64,000 nt of DNA from UMGS363 sp051881815 (GTDB taxonomy: Bacteria > Bacillota > Clostridia > Oscillospirales > Ruminococcaceae), in NCBI GenBank assembly GCA_051881815.1, contig JBJEQP010000117.1:1-64000 (forward strand). Reading direction: 5' to 3'. The notes beneath the pieces are model-generated. The model made no database searches, was not told the DNA's origin, and worked only from the letters and a program-made list of their open reading frames with translations. Both the position numbers and the translations under genes were made by a program. Positions 51,953 to 60,549 of this stretch are shown here, piece by piece; the stretch's first letter is position 1, and each line of letters begins with the position of its first letter.

Positions 51953-54457
51953 TTAACTTGCTCTGTATTGTTCGGGCTTCCACTCGAGCTGTGGTAAACC
52001 GGGTTCCTTATCCTCTGCATCGGGAACGTAGCAGAAAAGACAGTCGTTTACTGCGTTGAAGTCATAGCATACGATTGAACCGATAACGCATGGAGTATAT
52101 CTCGAAGCAATATTGCTTCCGCTTCTGATACACTGATTTCCGTTATACCAGATATCGCCGTTTGATTTTAAGCCCTTGTCTGATATATTGACAGTTGCAT
52201 CGGGACCGTAAATATATCCTGCTATGATCGAGGGGTTCTGTGTTGAAAGCTTTGTGCCCGGATCCATATAGATCTTTACAGTCGGTGACTTAACAAGCTC
52301 ATCTCCGCTGCCGAACTTCAGTTCCTTATTGTTCTCAAATTTATACTTGAGGTCATAGTTCCAGATCTTTAACATCGGGATCGTTTTATCGAATCCGGAG
52401 GCAAGGAAGATATTTACCTTCGGCGAACCGGTTTCACTGCCGACAATAAGCTCGAAGCCATTCATAAAGCCTGCATTGTTGTCAACATATATGTTTGCGG
52501 TTCCGTTTCCGGTGATTGTTATTGTTGAGTTGTTGTATGTTCCCGTAAGAAGAAGCTTTGTAGCGCCGGCACCACTATTTGTAACACTGATGGTATCGTT
52601 ATTTCCGATAGGAGTTGCTCCGGAATAATCGGAGAAGTCGATCTCGGTGAAATTACCATTCTTTCTGTCCTTTTCATTCGGAGTACCTGCCCATTCACGA
52701 GCTGTGATGATATCACCCTCTCTGCCGGCTTCCTGATGATAATATCTGCTGTAATTTGTGGTATCAGTCGGGATAACTCTCGAAGCGATATATGAGATCG
52801 TTCCGCCGACTCCGCGGATAAGTCTCATACCTGTTATTCTTTTGCCGTTCATATAGCAGTTGTCGGGATTGATAGCTCCATCTATTCCGCCCATGCCATC
52901 GATCTCTGAGTCTAAAGTATACTCTCCGCCTTCAAGAGCATCATATTTTGTTATCCAGCTTCCGCTGTCATTATCCCAAACGCTGTAAACACGCTCGCTG
53001 GCAGCTGTACCCATTACCTTTGTTTCAAAGGCAGTATTCTTTTCCCTGCCGGCCTGCTTTACAGAAGAGGTATCGAAGTTTCCGCCGATGTAAATGCGAT
53101 CACCGACAGAACCGTTTGAATAGTTGTTGATTCCGGATATTCTGAAATCGCCCGTTACGATAACACTTCCCGTAACATCCATAGAAAATTCACCCAGATC
53201 AAGGTCACCCAATACGATCAGGTCACCGTTGATTTTCAGCTGGGCTGTTCCCGAGCAGATCATATCGCCGTTTACAACAGCAACCATCTTTTCGGACACC
53301 TTTGATGTATCGGTGTAATATCCGATCTCAAAGCTCTGATCCAATAAAAACTGGTCAAAAGTATCCATTGTAGAATCGTATGTATCAATAAATACGATAG
53401 GGATATCTTTATAGTTGTTGCCGCCGGACAGATCCTCGACATATTTATATCCGAAAGGATAAAATGCCGAACCGTTACTACGGGAAAGAGCGTTTACATA
53501 GATCGCATCCCCGGAATCAACGAATGTGTACTGGTTTGTAGGGATAGTTGTATCCTTTTCGGAGTAAAGACCACCGTAAAGAACACCGTCGTTTGCAAGT
53601 GTTAAAGAATTCTTTGTTGAAATACCGCCGATTACGGAGGTGTTGTTGGTAGTTGTAGCAGTACCGAATGCAGCAACCGCATCCTGGAAATAGGACGGAT
53701 TGTCAACGGTAGAATAGATGCCTATCGCTGTTCCCGTATAACCCTGGAAGGTCGTTGTCGAGGTTACCTTGATAGTGATCTTATCCTTTGATCTGGATGA
53801 TGATTCAATACTTTTCTTATCATCTGTAGAGTTTTCACCATCCTTATGACCGTTAAGAGTTCTTGAAAGAACCTCAACCTTGATCGTGGACTTTGTGCCG
53901 GGATCTGCGAATTTACCCTGCTTGCGGTCATTTTCGATATTGGGGAAAACTACCTCATATTCGATATAAGGCTCCTGTGGGTCGTCATAATCGCTTTTCA
54001 GGGGTTCATCGTTGAAAACTCCATCGGGATTTACCCAGTAATCGGTGCTGAAGGTTTCCTTTTCCTCATCCGACATTTTGAGGTAATTCTCGTATGTATC
54101 GGCGTGAGCCTTGATCCTATAGAAGTCAAGCTCCATTGCAAGACTCTGTGTATATTTTTCAACATAATCCGATCCGTCGGGAGTGAGGTGATCCAACGGT
54201 GTTCCGTTCGCGTCAACAGCATAATATACTTCGTCGGAAACCATGGTGCCCATGTAAAGATCCAACGCCGATCTTGCGCTGTAATATGCTTGATTCTCTT
54301 CAAATTTCGCATAAGTTTTGTTCTGTGCCGTTGTAACAATACTCAAGGTAGCCAAAAGCATTATGATCAGGACGAACATAACCGTTACTACCATGATAAG
54401 AACAACACCGCTAAGTCTTTTTTTCTTATTGGTGCCAACTTTAGTCATTTTTTCCAC
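51953..54457 (-). CDS. Large PilX-headed, beta-rich protein (probable pilus tip protein)
   Basis: 834-aa protein. Residues 1-70 form a PilX-type N-terminus: basic leader (KKKRLSG), then a hydrophobic helix at about 17-43 and QAYYSARSALDLY, as in PilX/GspK. The remaining 760 residues are Gly/Asn/Thr-rich and beta-prone. Residues 393-440 (VVNGDMICSGTAQLKINGDL, then LDLGEFSMDVTGSVIVTGD) resemble a bactofilin-like polymer-forming beta helix. No GFTLIE site is visible; the helix follows SGVVLIM, so cleavage after G17 is possible. It lies between pilO and two minor pilins, the place of PilX and PilY1 in other systems. Confidence 0.82.
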   Translation of the reverse strand: MEKMTKVGTNKKKRLSGVVLIMVVTVMFVLIIMLLATLSIVTTAQNKTYAKFEENQAYYSARSALDLYMGTMVSDEVYYAVDANGTPLDHLTPDGSDYVEKYTQSLAMELDFYRIKAHADTYENYLKMSDEEKETFSTDYWVNPDGVFNDEPLKSDYDDPQEPYIEYEVVFPNIENDRKQGKFADPGTKSTIKVEVLSRTLNGHKDGENSTDDKKSIESSSRSKDKITIKVTSTTTFQGYTGTAIGIYSTVDNPSYFQDAVAAFGTATTTNNTSVIGGISTKNSLTLANDGVLYGGLYSEKDTTIPTNQYTFVDSGDAIYVNALSRSNGSAFYPFGYKYVEDLSGGNNYKDIPIVFIDTYDSTMDTFDQFLLDQSFEIGYYTDTSKVSEKMVAVVNGDMICSGTAQLKINGDLIVLGDLDLGEFSMDVTGSVIVTGDFRISGINNYSNGSVGDRIYIGGNFDTSSVKQAGREKNTAFETKVMGTAASERVYSVWDNDSGSWITKYDALEGGEYTLDSEIDGMGGIDGAINPDNCYMNGKRITGMRLIRGVGGTISYIASRVIPTDTTNYSRYYHQEAGREGDIITAREWAGTPNEKDRKNGNFTEIDFSDYSGATPIGNNDTISVTNSGAGATKLLLTGTYNNSTITITGNGTANIYVDNNAGFMNGFELIVGSETGSPKVNIFLASGFDKTIPMLKIWNYDLKYKFENNKELKFGSGDELVKSPTVKIYMDPGTKLSTQNPSIIAGYIYGPDATVNISDKGLKSNGDIWYNGNQCIRSGSNIASRYTPCVIGSIVCYDFNAVNDCLFCYVPDAEDKEPGLPQLEWKPEQYRAS

Positions 54458-54531
54458 CCTTTCTGTAAAATTTGCTTGAAAAATAACGCTTCTTTTCTTC
54501 TTTAAAATGTTTTCTCTTATATGCCACTTAT

Positions 54532-54558
54532 GCCGATGAAGAAAAACTCTTCATCGGC
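54532..54558 (-). promoter_or_regulatory. Intercistronic hairpin between pilO and the PilX-like gene
   Basis: GCCGATGAAGA and TCTTCATCGGC form an 11-bp perfect stem with a 5-nt loop and no T-run. It could protect or process the pilC-pilO mRNA or set different expression of the two halves of the operon. Confidence 0.5.
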
Positions 54559-54571
54559 CGGTGGATTTAGA

Positions 54572-55333
54572 TTACTCTGCTGCCGGTGCTTCTTCTGCCG
54601 CAACAAGACTTGGATCAAAAACGAATTCTTCGCTTTCCTCCATAACCTTTTCGACATTGAGCGGATAGATAGAGTAGATCATAAGTGAAACAGAATTTTC
54701 AACCTCTGTTTCATTACTATCCACATCATCTTTCATAAATTCTGTAACGACGATCGTCTTTCCATCTTCCTTAACAGCGTCGATGAACTTATAAATTCCG
54801 GAATAGTCAGTCTTATCCCTGTATTTTACAGTCATTGCTGTTACACCGATCAAGATGCTGTGTCCCTTTCCCTCACGAACTCTGTTATAAGCATCGTAAA
54901 CTTCCGGCGGAAGCTCGTTGTAAATATCGCTCTTGATGAAAAGATCACAAGCTGACACATGATCCTTATTTACAATATACTCTACAAGATCATCTGCCTC
55001 GGTATAGGTTGTTTCCATTCCGATGGTTTCAACATTGTTTCCGAGGATCTCACGAATATACTGTTCGTTGAGATACGGATCCTGAATGGTCATGAAATAT
55101 TCCTGGAGTTCTTCAACATCCTGTGCGGAAGCTTTCAGTGAAGCTACGATATCAGGAAGTGTGTTGATCTTTCCCTCGACCTCTGTCTTTTCGGACTGTT
55201 TCGACTCAAGCTTGCGTTTTGCGTTGTTCATAGACTCGAATGTAGGCTTTATGAAAAGGAAAATACCTGCTACGATGATAACAATAACGATCGCAACAAT
55301 GAAAATTACTTTATCTCTGTATGAAAGCTTCAT
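54572..55333 (-). CDS. pilO: Type IV pilus alignment protein PilO-like
   Basis: 253-aa bitopic protein with a short cytosolic N-terminus, one membrane helix (about residues 9-28) and an extracellular coiled coil (29-75), followed by a ferredoxin-like domain, as in PilO. It starts 2 bp before the end of the PilMN fusion gene region (3-bp spacing). The assignment rests on topology and position more than on strong motifs. Confidence 0.85.
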   Translation of the reverse strand: MKLSYRDKVIFIVAIVIVIIVAGIFLFIKPTFESMNNAKRKLESKQSEKTEVEGKINTLPDIVASLKASAQDVEELQEYFMTIQDPYLNEQYIREILGNNVETIGMETTYTEADDLVEYIVNKDHVSACDLFIKSDIYNELPPEVYDAYNRVREGKGHSILIGVTAMTVKYRDKTDYSGIYKFIDAVKEDGKTIVVTEFMKDDVDSNETEVENSVSLMIYSIYPLNVEKVMEESEEFVFDPSLVAAEEAPAAE

Positions 55334-55335
55334 TA

Positions 55336-56856
55336 TTATTCAGCCCCCTCTGTAGTTTCTTCTTCCTGAACCTCAGGCTCAACTTCCTTGATATCTATTG
55401 AGATAACAAACTTGAACAGCTCTTCATTGGTTTGCTTGTCGTTTCCTAATGAATATCCTGTATATGTTATGTTGGAGAACGCATCCTGTTCAACGAATTT
55501 GGTGACAACATCTGCAGGAGTCTGGTTTTTCTTTGCCTGGCAGCTGATGTCGATATGTCCGCTCTTGAACGTATAGCTGAGGATCTCTGCGTCTGTGCCC
55601 TTGAAGTTCTCCTCGATCGTATCTCTTACCTCGGTGGTGAAAACAGGACGGGAATCAAAGTATCCCTTTGCTATTCCAAGATCGGTGCGGAAAGCGTTTA
55701 CGTTATCAAGCTTGAGCTGTGCAGCGTCAACAGCAGCGATCTTCTGTGCTGTTTCGGGGCTGTCGAGCCATTCCTGGATAACTGCCGTATCGTCCTCATA
55801 CTGGCTCTGTACAGCCTTTGCGCCGAGTGTGATGCCGGCAACGAGTGCAACGGAAGCGAGCGCCGCAAGACCAACGGTAACTGCAAAGGATGCACCTGCT
55901 GCGGAACGTCCCGATGTAGCGTCTGTTTCGATAAGGTTGATTCTTTCGGAGTCCTTGTTGCTTCTGAGCATAGCGCCGATAGCGTTTGCATAAGCCTGGA
56001 ACTCAAAGTTTTCATAGCCGCCGACATTGTTCGGAACGCCGAGGAGGCTTGTTGTGATATCGAGGGATTCAAGAGCGTTTGTAAGACGGATATACTCTGT
56101 TGTATCGCCGTAGAAAACAACGTTCTTGATAGGATTATCGGGATTTCTCGATCTCTGGAACTGGAACATACGGGAGATGTTCTCGGTTACGGCTTCGTAG
56201 ATATAGTCCTCGGAGTTGTCATAGTCAACAGCGTCGATAGATGCGAAACGGGAGAATGTAAGCTGATTGTTCTCATAGAGATTAAGGCTTACAAAGTTCG
56301 GGTCGATCTGAACGAGGAGCATAGGCATCTTTGCCTTCATCTTCGGATCGGAGATGATAAGTCTTGTAATGGTATTGCAGGCAACGGCTACGGAACGAAG
56401 TCCTATGCCGAGCATGGAGAATACCTTTCTGAAGCAGTCAACGACTTCAAACGGGCAGGCTGTTGCAAGTATTTTAAGTGCTGCAACGCCGTCTTCCTCG
56501 ATCTCGCCTGCGATGGTGTAGGAGATCGAATAGTCATCAGCAATACCCATTGTATGCTGCATCTGGTTCTGAACCATGGAAAGGAGCTGTGTGCCCTTTG
56601 CCTTAGGGATATGTAATTCCTTGAATATTACAAGGTTCGAGGAGATACTGATAACAGCTTCCTTATCAGCCATCTTCTTGTTTTTGAGTTCCTCGTTGAT
56701 TATTGTTGCAATTTTAGGTATATCTTTAATATGACCATTAACGATAAGACCTTCTTCGAGATCGATGGTAGCAGCAGCGGAAACCTTGATCTTGTTGTTT
56801 GCTTCTGTACCGCGAATAATTCGAATATGTCTGTCGGTAATATCAAATGAAAGCAT
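55336..56856 (-). CDS. PilM-PilN fusion protein
   Basis: 506-aa protein that joins two normally separate pilus proteins. Residues 1-300 are actin-like PilM (SFDITDRHIRIIRGT; FVSLNLYENNQLTFSR; VVFYGDTTEYIRLTNALE). Residues about 305-506 are PilN, with SERINLIETD at its start (PilN proteins begin with an INLLP motif that docks into PilM), a membrane helix at about 322-350 and a periplasm-type ferredoxin-like domain (355-480). The start at 56856 (MLSFDI) has GAGG 8 nt upstream. A continuous frame without a stop at the junction supports a true fusion. Confidence 0.88.
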   Translation of the reverse strand: MLSFDITDRHIRIIRGTEANNKIKVSAAATIDLEEGLIVNGHIKDIPKIATIINEELKNKKMADKEAVISISSNLVIFKELHIPKAKGTQLLSMVQNQMQHTMGIADDYSISYTIAGEIEEDGVAALKILATACPFEVVDCFRKVFSMLGIGLRSVAVACNTITRLIISDPKMKAKMPMLLVQIDPNFVSLNLYENNQLTFSRFASIDAVDYDNSEDYIYEAVTENISRMFQFQRSRNPDNPIKNVVFYGDTTEYIRLTNALESLDITTSLLGVPNNVGGYENFEFQAYANAIGAMLRSNKDSERINLIETDATSGRSAAGASFAVTVGLAALASVALVAGITLGAKAVQSQYEDDTAVIQEWLDSPETAQKIAAVDAAQLKLDNVNAFRTDLGIAKGYFDSRPVFTTEVRDTIEENFKGTDAEILSYTFKSGHIDISCQAKKNQTPADVVTKFVEQDAFSNITYTGYSLGNDKQTNEELFKFVISIDIKEVEPEVQEEETTEGAE

Positions 56857-56896
56857 ACTCGTCACCTCACTGATTTATTATTTTAATTATTTTTTA

Positions 56897-58090
56897 TTAC
56901 TGGATATTTTCGAACGAACCGTAAAGAGCCGGGAGAATACCTGCAATAACGAAACCGATCGCAGTACCCATAAAGATGATCATTACCGGCTCGATCATTC
57001 CGACAAGTCGTTCGATAGCGGAGTCTGCTTCATCTTCATAGAATTCAGCGGACTTTGTAAGAATAGTATCGAGCGCACCCGATTCCTCACCAACGTAGAT
57101 GATGGAAACGAACATCGACTCAAAAATACCTGTTCTCTGAATGGAAACGGAGAGCTGTTCACCCTGCTTTACTTCATCAACAACTGTTTCAAAAGCCTTC
57201 TCTATGTAGTCATTGTTGAGGATAGCAGCAGAACGTTCAAGTGCTTCAACCATCGGAATACCCGAAGAATAAAGTGACGAAAGCGTTCTTGCGAATTTAC
57301 CGGTATAAACCTTTACGACAAGCTTTCCGAAGCCGGGGCCTTTACATTTCAGCTTATCCCACTTAAAATGCACGGACGGAACCTTGAGGGCATACTTTAC
57401 AACAAAGATAACGCCCAGGATAACACCGACGTAAACATACCAGTAGCCGATAAGGCTGTCAGAGAATGCGAAGAGCGCACCTGTGATGCCCTTCATGTCC
57501 TCTTCTCTCATCATGTCCTTGAAGGTCGGCATGATAAACGTGAAAAGAAGAACAACGATCGCAACGCAAAGTACGGCAAGGATGATAGGATACATCATCG
57601 AGCTTTTGATCTTGTTGTTGAGCTTTGATTCCTTTGCATAGTTGTCTTCAAGTCGTTTTGAAATAACGTCGAGCGAACCCGAAGCCTCGCCTGCCTGGAT
57701 CATTGAGATCATGAAGCTCGGGAATGCGCCCTGCTGCATTTTGAGAGCGTCGGAGAAGGACGAACCCTTCTGAACCTCTTCGTAGATCTCCTGATATATC
57801 TGCTTCTGTGCCTTTTTCTCCTGCTCCTTATACAGGATATCAAGTGCCTTGACGAGTGTGAGTCCCGATGTCAGCATTGCGCTGAGCTGTCTGCAGTCAT
57901 TGGAGAGCTCTTTTGTCGTGAACTTATGAAGAGTGTTTGTCGTTTTGGAAGAAGCTTCCTTGTAGCTGGAGCAGAAAAGCCCCTTTTCATGGATCTTTTC
58001 CAAAAAGTCATTTACATCCTCAGCCGTCATTCGAGCGTTCTTGACAGTATTGCCCTGAACGTCTGTGGCGGTGTAGATAAATGTCTTCAT
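56897..58090 (-). CDS. pilC: Type IV pilus inner-membrane platform protein PilC
   Basis: 397-aa PilC/GspF with two homologous T2SSF domains (about residues 60-185 and 260-380). Each has a helical bundle with GEASG.LD / GEESGALDTIL signatures, and there are three membrane segments (about 167-192, 215-235, 365-390). It is the first gene of the pilC-pilMN-pilO run behind its own promoter. It links the PilB and PilT motors to the pilus base. Confidence 0.95.
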   Translation of the reverse strand: MKTFIYTATDVQGNTVKNARMTAEDVNDFLEKIHEKGLFCSSYKEASSKTTNTLHKFTTKELSNDCRQLSAMLTSGLTLVKALDILYKEQEKKAQKQIYQEIYEEVQKGSSFSDALKMQQGAFPSFMISMIQAGEASGSLDVISKRLEDNYAKESKLNNKIKSSMMYPIILAVLCVAIVVLLFTFIMPTFKDMMREEDMKGITGALFAFSDSLIGYWYVYVGVILGVIFVVKYALKVPSVHFKWDKLKCKGPGFGKLVVKVYTGKFARTLSSLYSSGIPMVEALERSAAILNNDYIEKAFETVVDEVKQGEQLSVSIQRTGIFESMFVSIIYVGEESGALDTILTKSAEFYEDEADSAIERLVGMIEPVMIIFMGTAIGFVIAGILPALYGSFENIQ

Positions 58091-58158
58091 ATAGGATTTA
58101 CACCTCCGGTTGGATAAAAAAGATTTAAGGGCACACCTTGCCCCAAGATACTACCCCT

Positions 58159-58187
58159 ATTATAACATTTTGGTTACAAATTAGCAA
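58159..58187 (-). promoter_or_regulatory. Promoter of the pilC operon
   Basis: Minus strand -35 TTGCTA (58182-58187), 17-bp spacer, -10 TATAAT (58159-58164), about 70 bp before the pilC ATG. The short leader has a GGGC-AAGGTGT-GCCC hairpin and no recognised riboswitch. Confidence 0.7.
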
Positions 58188-58487
58188 TATGTTATTTTTA
58201 ACAAAATGTCTAAAAATATTGTACGTTTATCACAAAGCTTTCAACAACATCCATGCTTTAAGTCTAAAATATGTCTTAAATATATATTTATTTCGGTCTA
58301 AAATTATACATTCGCTGTATGCGATAAACCAATGATAAAAAGCCTCCGTTATTGCGGCGCAAACAAAATATACGACTCATCTATGCAATTTTACTGCAAA
58401 AGTCCTGCATCATACTGTCATTTTGCTTAAATTTTATGTAAAAAAATAATTATTCTATAAAAATTTTGATTTTTTACCAAAAAGTAC
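58188..58487. other. AT-rich divergent intergenic region, no gene seen
   Basis: About 300 bp between the pilC and gdhA promoters. It is strongly AT-rich with no plausible reading frame, tRNA or repeat. It may hold activator sites for either promoter but nothing specific is recognisable. Confidence 0.6.
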
Positions 58488-58614
58488 TTGCAAATTGGAA
58501 ACATATAGTGTATAATGGAAGCTGTAATGTTCCCCGTGGGAAAATATAGGGGAACAAAAAGCTGTGAGTGAGTTAACAGCGATATATACTATTATTAATG
58601 GGAGGAAAACTAAA
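58488..58614 (+). promoter_or_regulatory. gdhA promoter and leader hairpin
   Basis: Plus strand -35 TTGCAA (58488-58493), 17-bp spacer, -10 TATAAT (58511-58516). The leader of about 95 nt contains TGTTCCCC (from about 58528) and GGGGAACA, an 8-bp stem enclosing GTGGGAAAATATA, and AGCTGT on both sides of it. GGGAGG lies before the ATG at 58615. The leader may be regulatory; no known class is recognised. Confidence 0.75.
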
Positions 58615-59973
58615 ATGGCATTCAAAAACGCATATCTCCAGAAGGTTTATGAAAAAGTTGAACAGCGCAACCCCGGTGAAAAGGAATTCTTACAGGCTGT
58701 AAGAGAGGTTCTCGAATCCTTCGAACCCGTTGTTGAAAAGGATAAGTCCTATGAAACAAACGGCATCATCGACAGGATCGTTGAACCCGAAAGATTCATC
58801 CAGTTCAGAGTTTCATGGGTAGACGACAAGGGCAACGTTCAGGTAAACAGAGGTTACCGCTGCCAGTTCAACTCCGCTATCGGACCTTATAAGGGCGGTA
58901 TCAGACTCCACCCGTCCGTATGTGCATCGGTTATCAAGTTCCTCGGTTTCGAGCAGATCTTCAAGAACAGCCTTACAGGTCTTCCTATGGGCGGCGGTAA
59001 GGGCGGCTCCGACTTCGATCCTAAGGGCAAGTCCGACAGAGAGATCATGGCATTCTGCCAGAGCTTCATGACAGAGCTTTCCAAGCACATCGGCGCAGAC
59101 ACCGACGTTCCTGCAGGTGATATCGGCACAGGCGCAAGAGAGATCGGCTATATGTTCGGTCAGTATAAGAGACTCCGCAACGAGTTCACAGGCGTTCTCA
59201 CAGGCAAGGGTCTTTCCTACGGCGGTTCTCTTGCAAGAACAGAAGCAACAGGCTACGGTCTGTGCTACTTCACAGATGAAATGCTCAAGTGTATGAAGAA
59301 CGACAGCTTTAAAGGCAAGACAGTTGTTGTTTCCGGCTCCGGCAACGTTGCTATCTACGCTACAGAGAAGGCTACAGAGCTCGGCGGCAAGGTAGTTGCA
59401 CTTTCCGACTCCAACGGCTACATCCACGATCCCGACGGAATCGAGCTCGATCTCGTTAAGCAGATCAAGGAAGTTGAAAGAGGAAGAATCAAGGAATACG
59501 TTGAAAGAACAAGCCACAAGAACGCTACATATACAGAAGGCTGCAAGGGCATCTGGACGATCAAGTGCGATATCGCTCTCCCCTGCGCTACACAGAACGA
59601 GCTTGACGGCGAATCCGCTGACATTCTTATCAAGAACGGCGTAATGGCAGTTGCAGAAGGCGCAAATATGCCTTCCACTCCCGAAGCAATCGAGAAGCTC
59701 CAGGCAGCAGGCATTCTCTTCGGACCTGCAAAGGCTGCAAATGCAGGCGGTGTTGCAACATCCGGCCTTGAAATGTCCCAGAACAGCGAAAGACTTTCAT
59801 GGACATTTGAAGAGGTTGACGCAAAGCTCAAGAACATCATGATCAACATCTTCCACAACGCATACAACGCTTCCAAGGAATACGGCCATGAAGGCAACCT
59901 CGTAATGGGTGCAAACATCGCAGGCTTCCTCAAGGTTGCAGATGCAATGAAGTGGCAGGGCGTTTCCTACTAA
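58615..59973 (+). CDS. gdhA: NADP-type glutamate dehydrogenase
   Basis: 452-aa hexameric GDH that makes glutamate from 2-oxoglutarate and ammonia. The substrate-site motif LPMGGGKGGSDFDPKGKSD (catalytic Lys region), DVPAGDIGTGAREIGYM and the Rossmann SGSGNVAIYA are intact, and length matches the bacterial NADP-dependent 50-kDa class. The start at 58615 (MAFKNAYLQ) has GGGAGG upstream. Codon use is strongly biased (e.g. AAG, GGC, TTC), as expected of a highly expressed gene. Cofactor choice is inferred from the class. Confidence 0.95.
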   Translation: MAFKNAYLQKVYEKVEQRNPGEKEFLQAVREVLESFEPVVEKDKSYETNGIIDRIVEPERFIQFRVSWVDDKGNVQVNRGYRCQFNSAIGPYKGGIRLHPSVCASVIKFLGFEQIFKNSLTGLPMGGGKGGSDFDPKGKSDREIMAFCQSFMTELSKHIGADTDVPAGDIGTGAREIGYMFGQYKRLRNEFTGVLTGKGLSYGGSLARTEATGYGLCYFTDEMLKCMKNDSFKGKTVVVSGSGNVAIYATEKATELGGKVVALSDSNGYIHDPDGIELDLVKQIKEVERGRIKEYVERTSHKNATYTEGCKGIWTIKCDIALPCATQNELDGESADILIKNGVMAVAEGANMPSTPEAIEKLQAAGILFGPAKAANAGGVATSGLEMSQNSERLSWTFEEVDAKLKNIMINIFHNAYNASKEYGHEGNLVMGANIAGFLKVADAMKWQGVSY

Positions 59974-59980
59974 TAATACT

Positions 59981-60141
59981 AAAAACCATTTAAACTGTAG
60001 ACAAAAAATCTGCGCAAAATCCATATACGAGAGATTATTGCTTGATTTTTTGTACAGTTTTTAAATGGTTTTAAGTATAAAATCGGGAATACCAACACAT
60101 ATATATTCAGCCGCACATTGATTTGTGCGGCTGTTTTTTTG
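59981..60141 (+). terminator. Two hairpins after gdhA, the second a strong terminator
   Basis: The first is a long inverted repeat (59981-60072): AAAACCATTTAAACTGTA then ACAAAAAATC, and the inverse ending in GGTTTT. The second (60108-60141) is CAGCCGCACA-ttgatt-TGTGCGGCTG followed by seven T, a textbook intrinsic terminator. Confidence 0.9.
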
Positions 60142-60344
60142 CGTTTTGGAGCAAATCGTTTTTGCAAATCTACTTAAAGTTGATTGTTCATAAAATATAC
60201 GTTTTGTAAAAGTTACAATACATTTACAATTTGGATAACTCCTTTGTCACTTTGTTCCCAAAAACGCCGTAAATGTCGGTAAAACCTTGATAAATCGGGA
60301 TTTTTCATCCTTTCGGGACAATGCGGTGGGAAATAAGATGTTTG

Positions 60345-60373
60345 TTGACTTTTTCTGAAATTTATAGTATAAT
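60345..60373 (+). promoter_or_regulatory. Promoter of the CorC-like gene
   Basis: Plus strand -35 TTGACT (60345-60350), 17-bp spacer, -10 TATAAT (60368-60373). The stretch 60142-60344 is AT-rich and holds no gene that I can see. Confidence 0.85.
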
Positions 60374-60380
60374 TTATTTA

Positions 60381-60520
60381 ATGTCTGCCGTTCTTCGGAA
60401 TGTCCCCAAACGACATAAGTAAAGGCTTCTCACGAACGGCAGGAATTTCGGAACAAGCTGCTCGGCGGTGCTTTTTTTTAAAGCGGCCGGTGAACGGCTT
60501 TAAAGTCATTTTGCTTTAAA
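60381..60520 (+). promoter_or_regulatory. Structured leader of the CorC-like gene (riboswitch or attenuator candidate)
   Basis: The leader of about 170 nt starts with CTGCCGTTC (60385-60393), which pairs perfectly with GAACGGCAG (60434-60442) around 40 nt, TCCCCAAACGACATAAGTAA being part of the loop. Then AAGCTGCTCGGCGGTGCTT (60455 on) leads into eight T (60472-60479), a terminator-like end before the gene. A second GAACGGC at 60492-60498 can pair with the same 60387-60393 segment. This gives two exclusive folds, as in attenuators. No known riboswitch class is recognised. Confidence 0.55.
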
Positions 60521-60549
60521 AGCATTTTTCTTTGGAAAGGAAGTCGGTT

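Noticed and set aside
55555..56616. 353-codon plus-strand frame opposite the PilMN fusion
   Set aside because: Cys-rich composition typical of an antisense shadow; the minus-strand product has clear PilM and PilN features.
43377..58090. Type II secretion or competence pseudopilus instead of type IV pilus
   Set aside because: PilT, a PilM-PilN/PilO set and a PilX-headed protein argue for a retractile type IV pilus; no secretin is expected or seen in this Gram-positive.
58091..58614. c-di-GMP (GEMM) riboswitch before pilC or gdhA
   Set aside because: No GEMM core motifs (tetraloop, receptor, conserved GGA/CGCAAAGC) could be found in either leader.
58813..59517. 234-codon minus-strand frame opposite gdhA
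   Set aside because: Arises from the strong codon bias of gdhA; no recognisable protein features.
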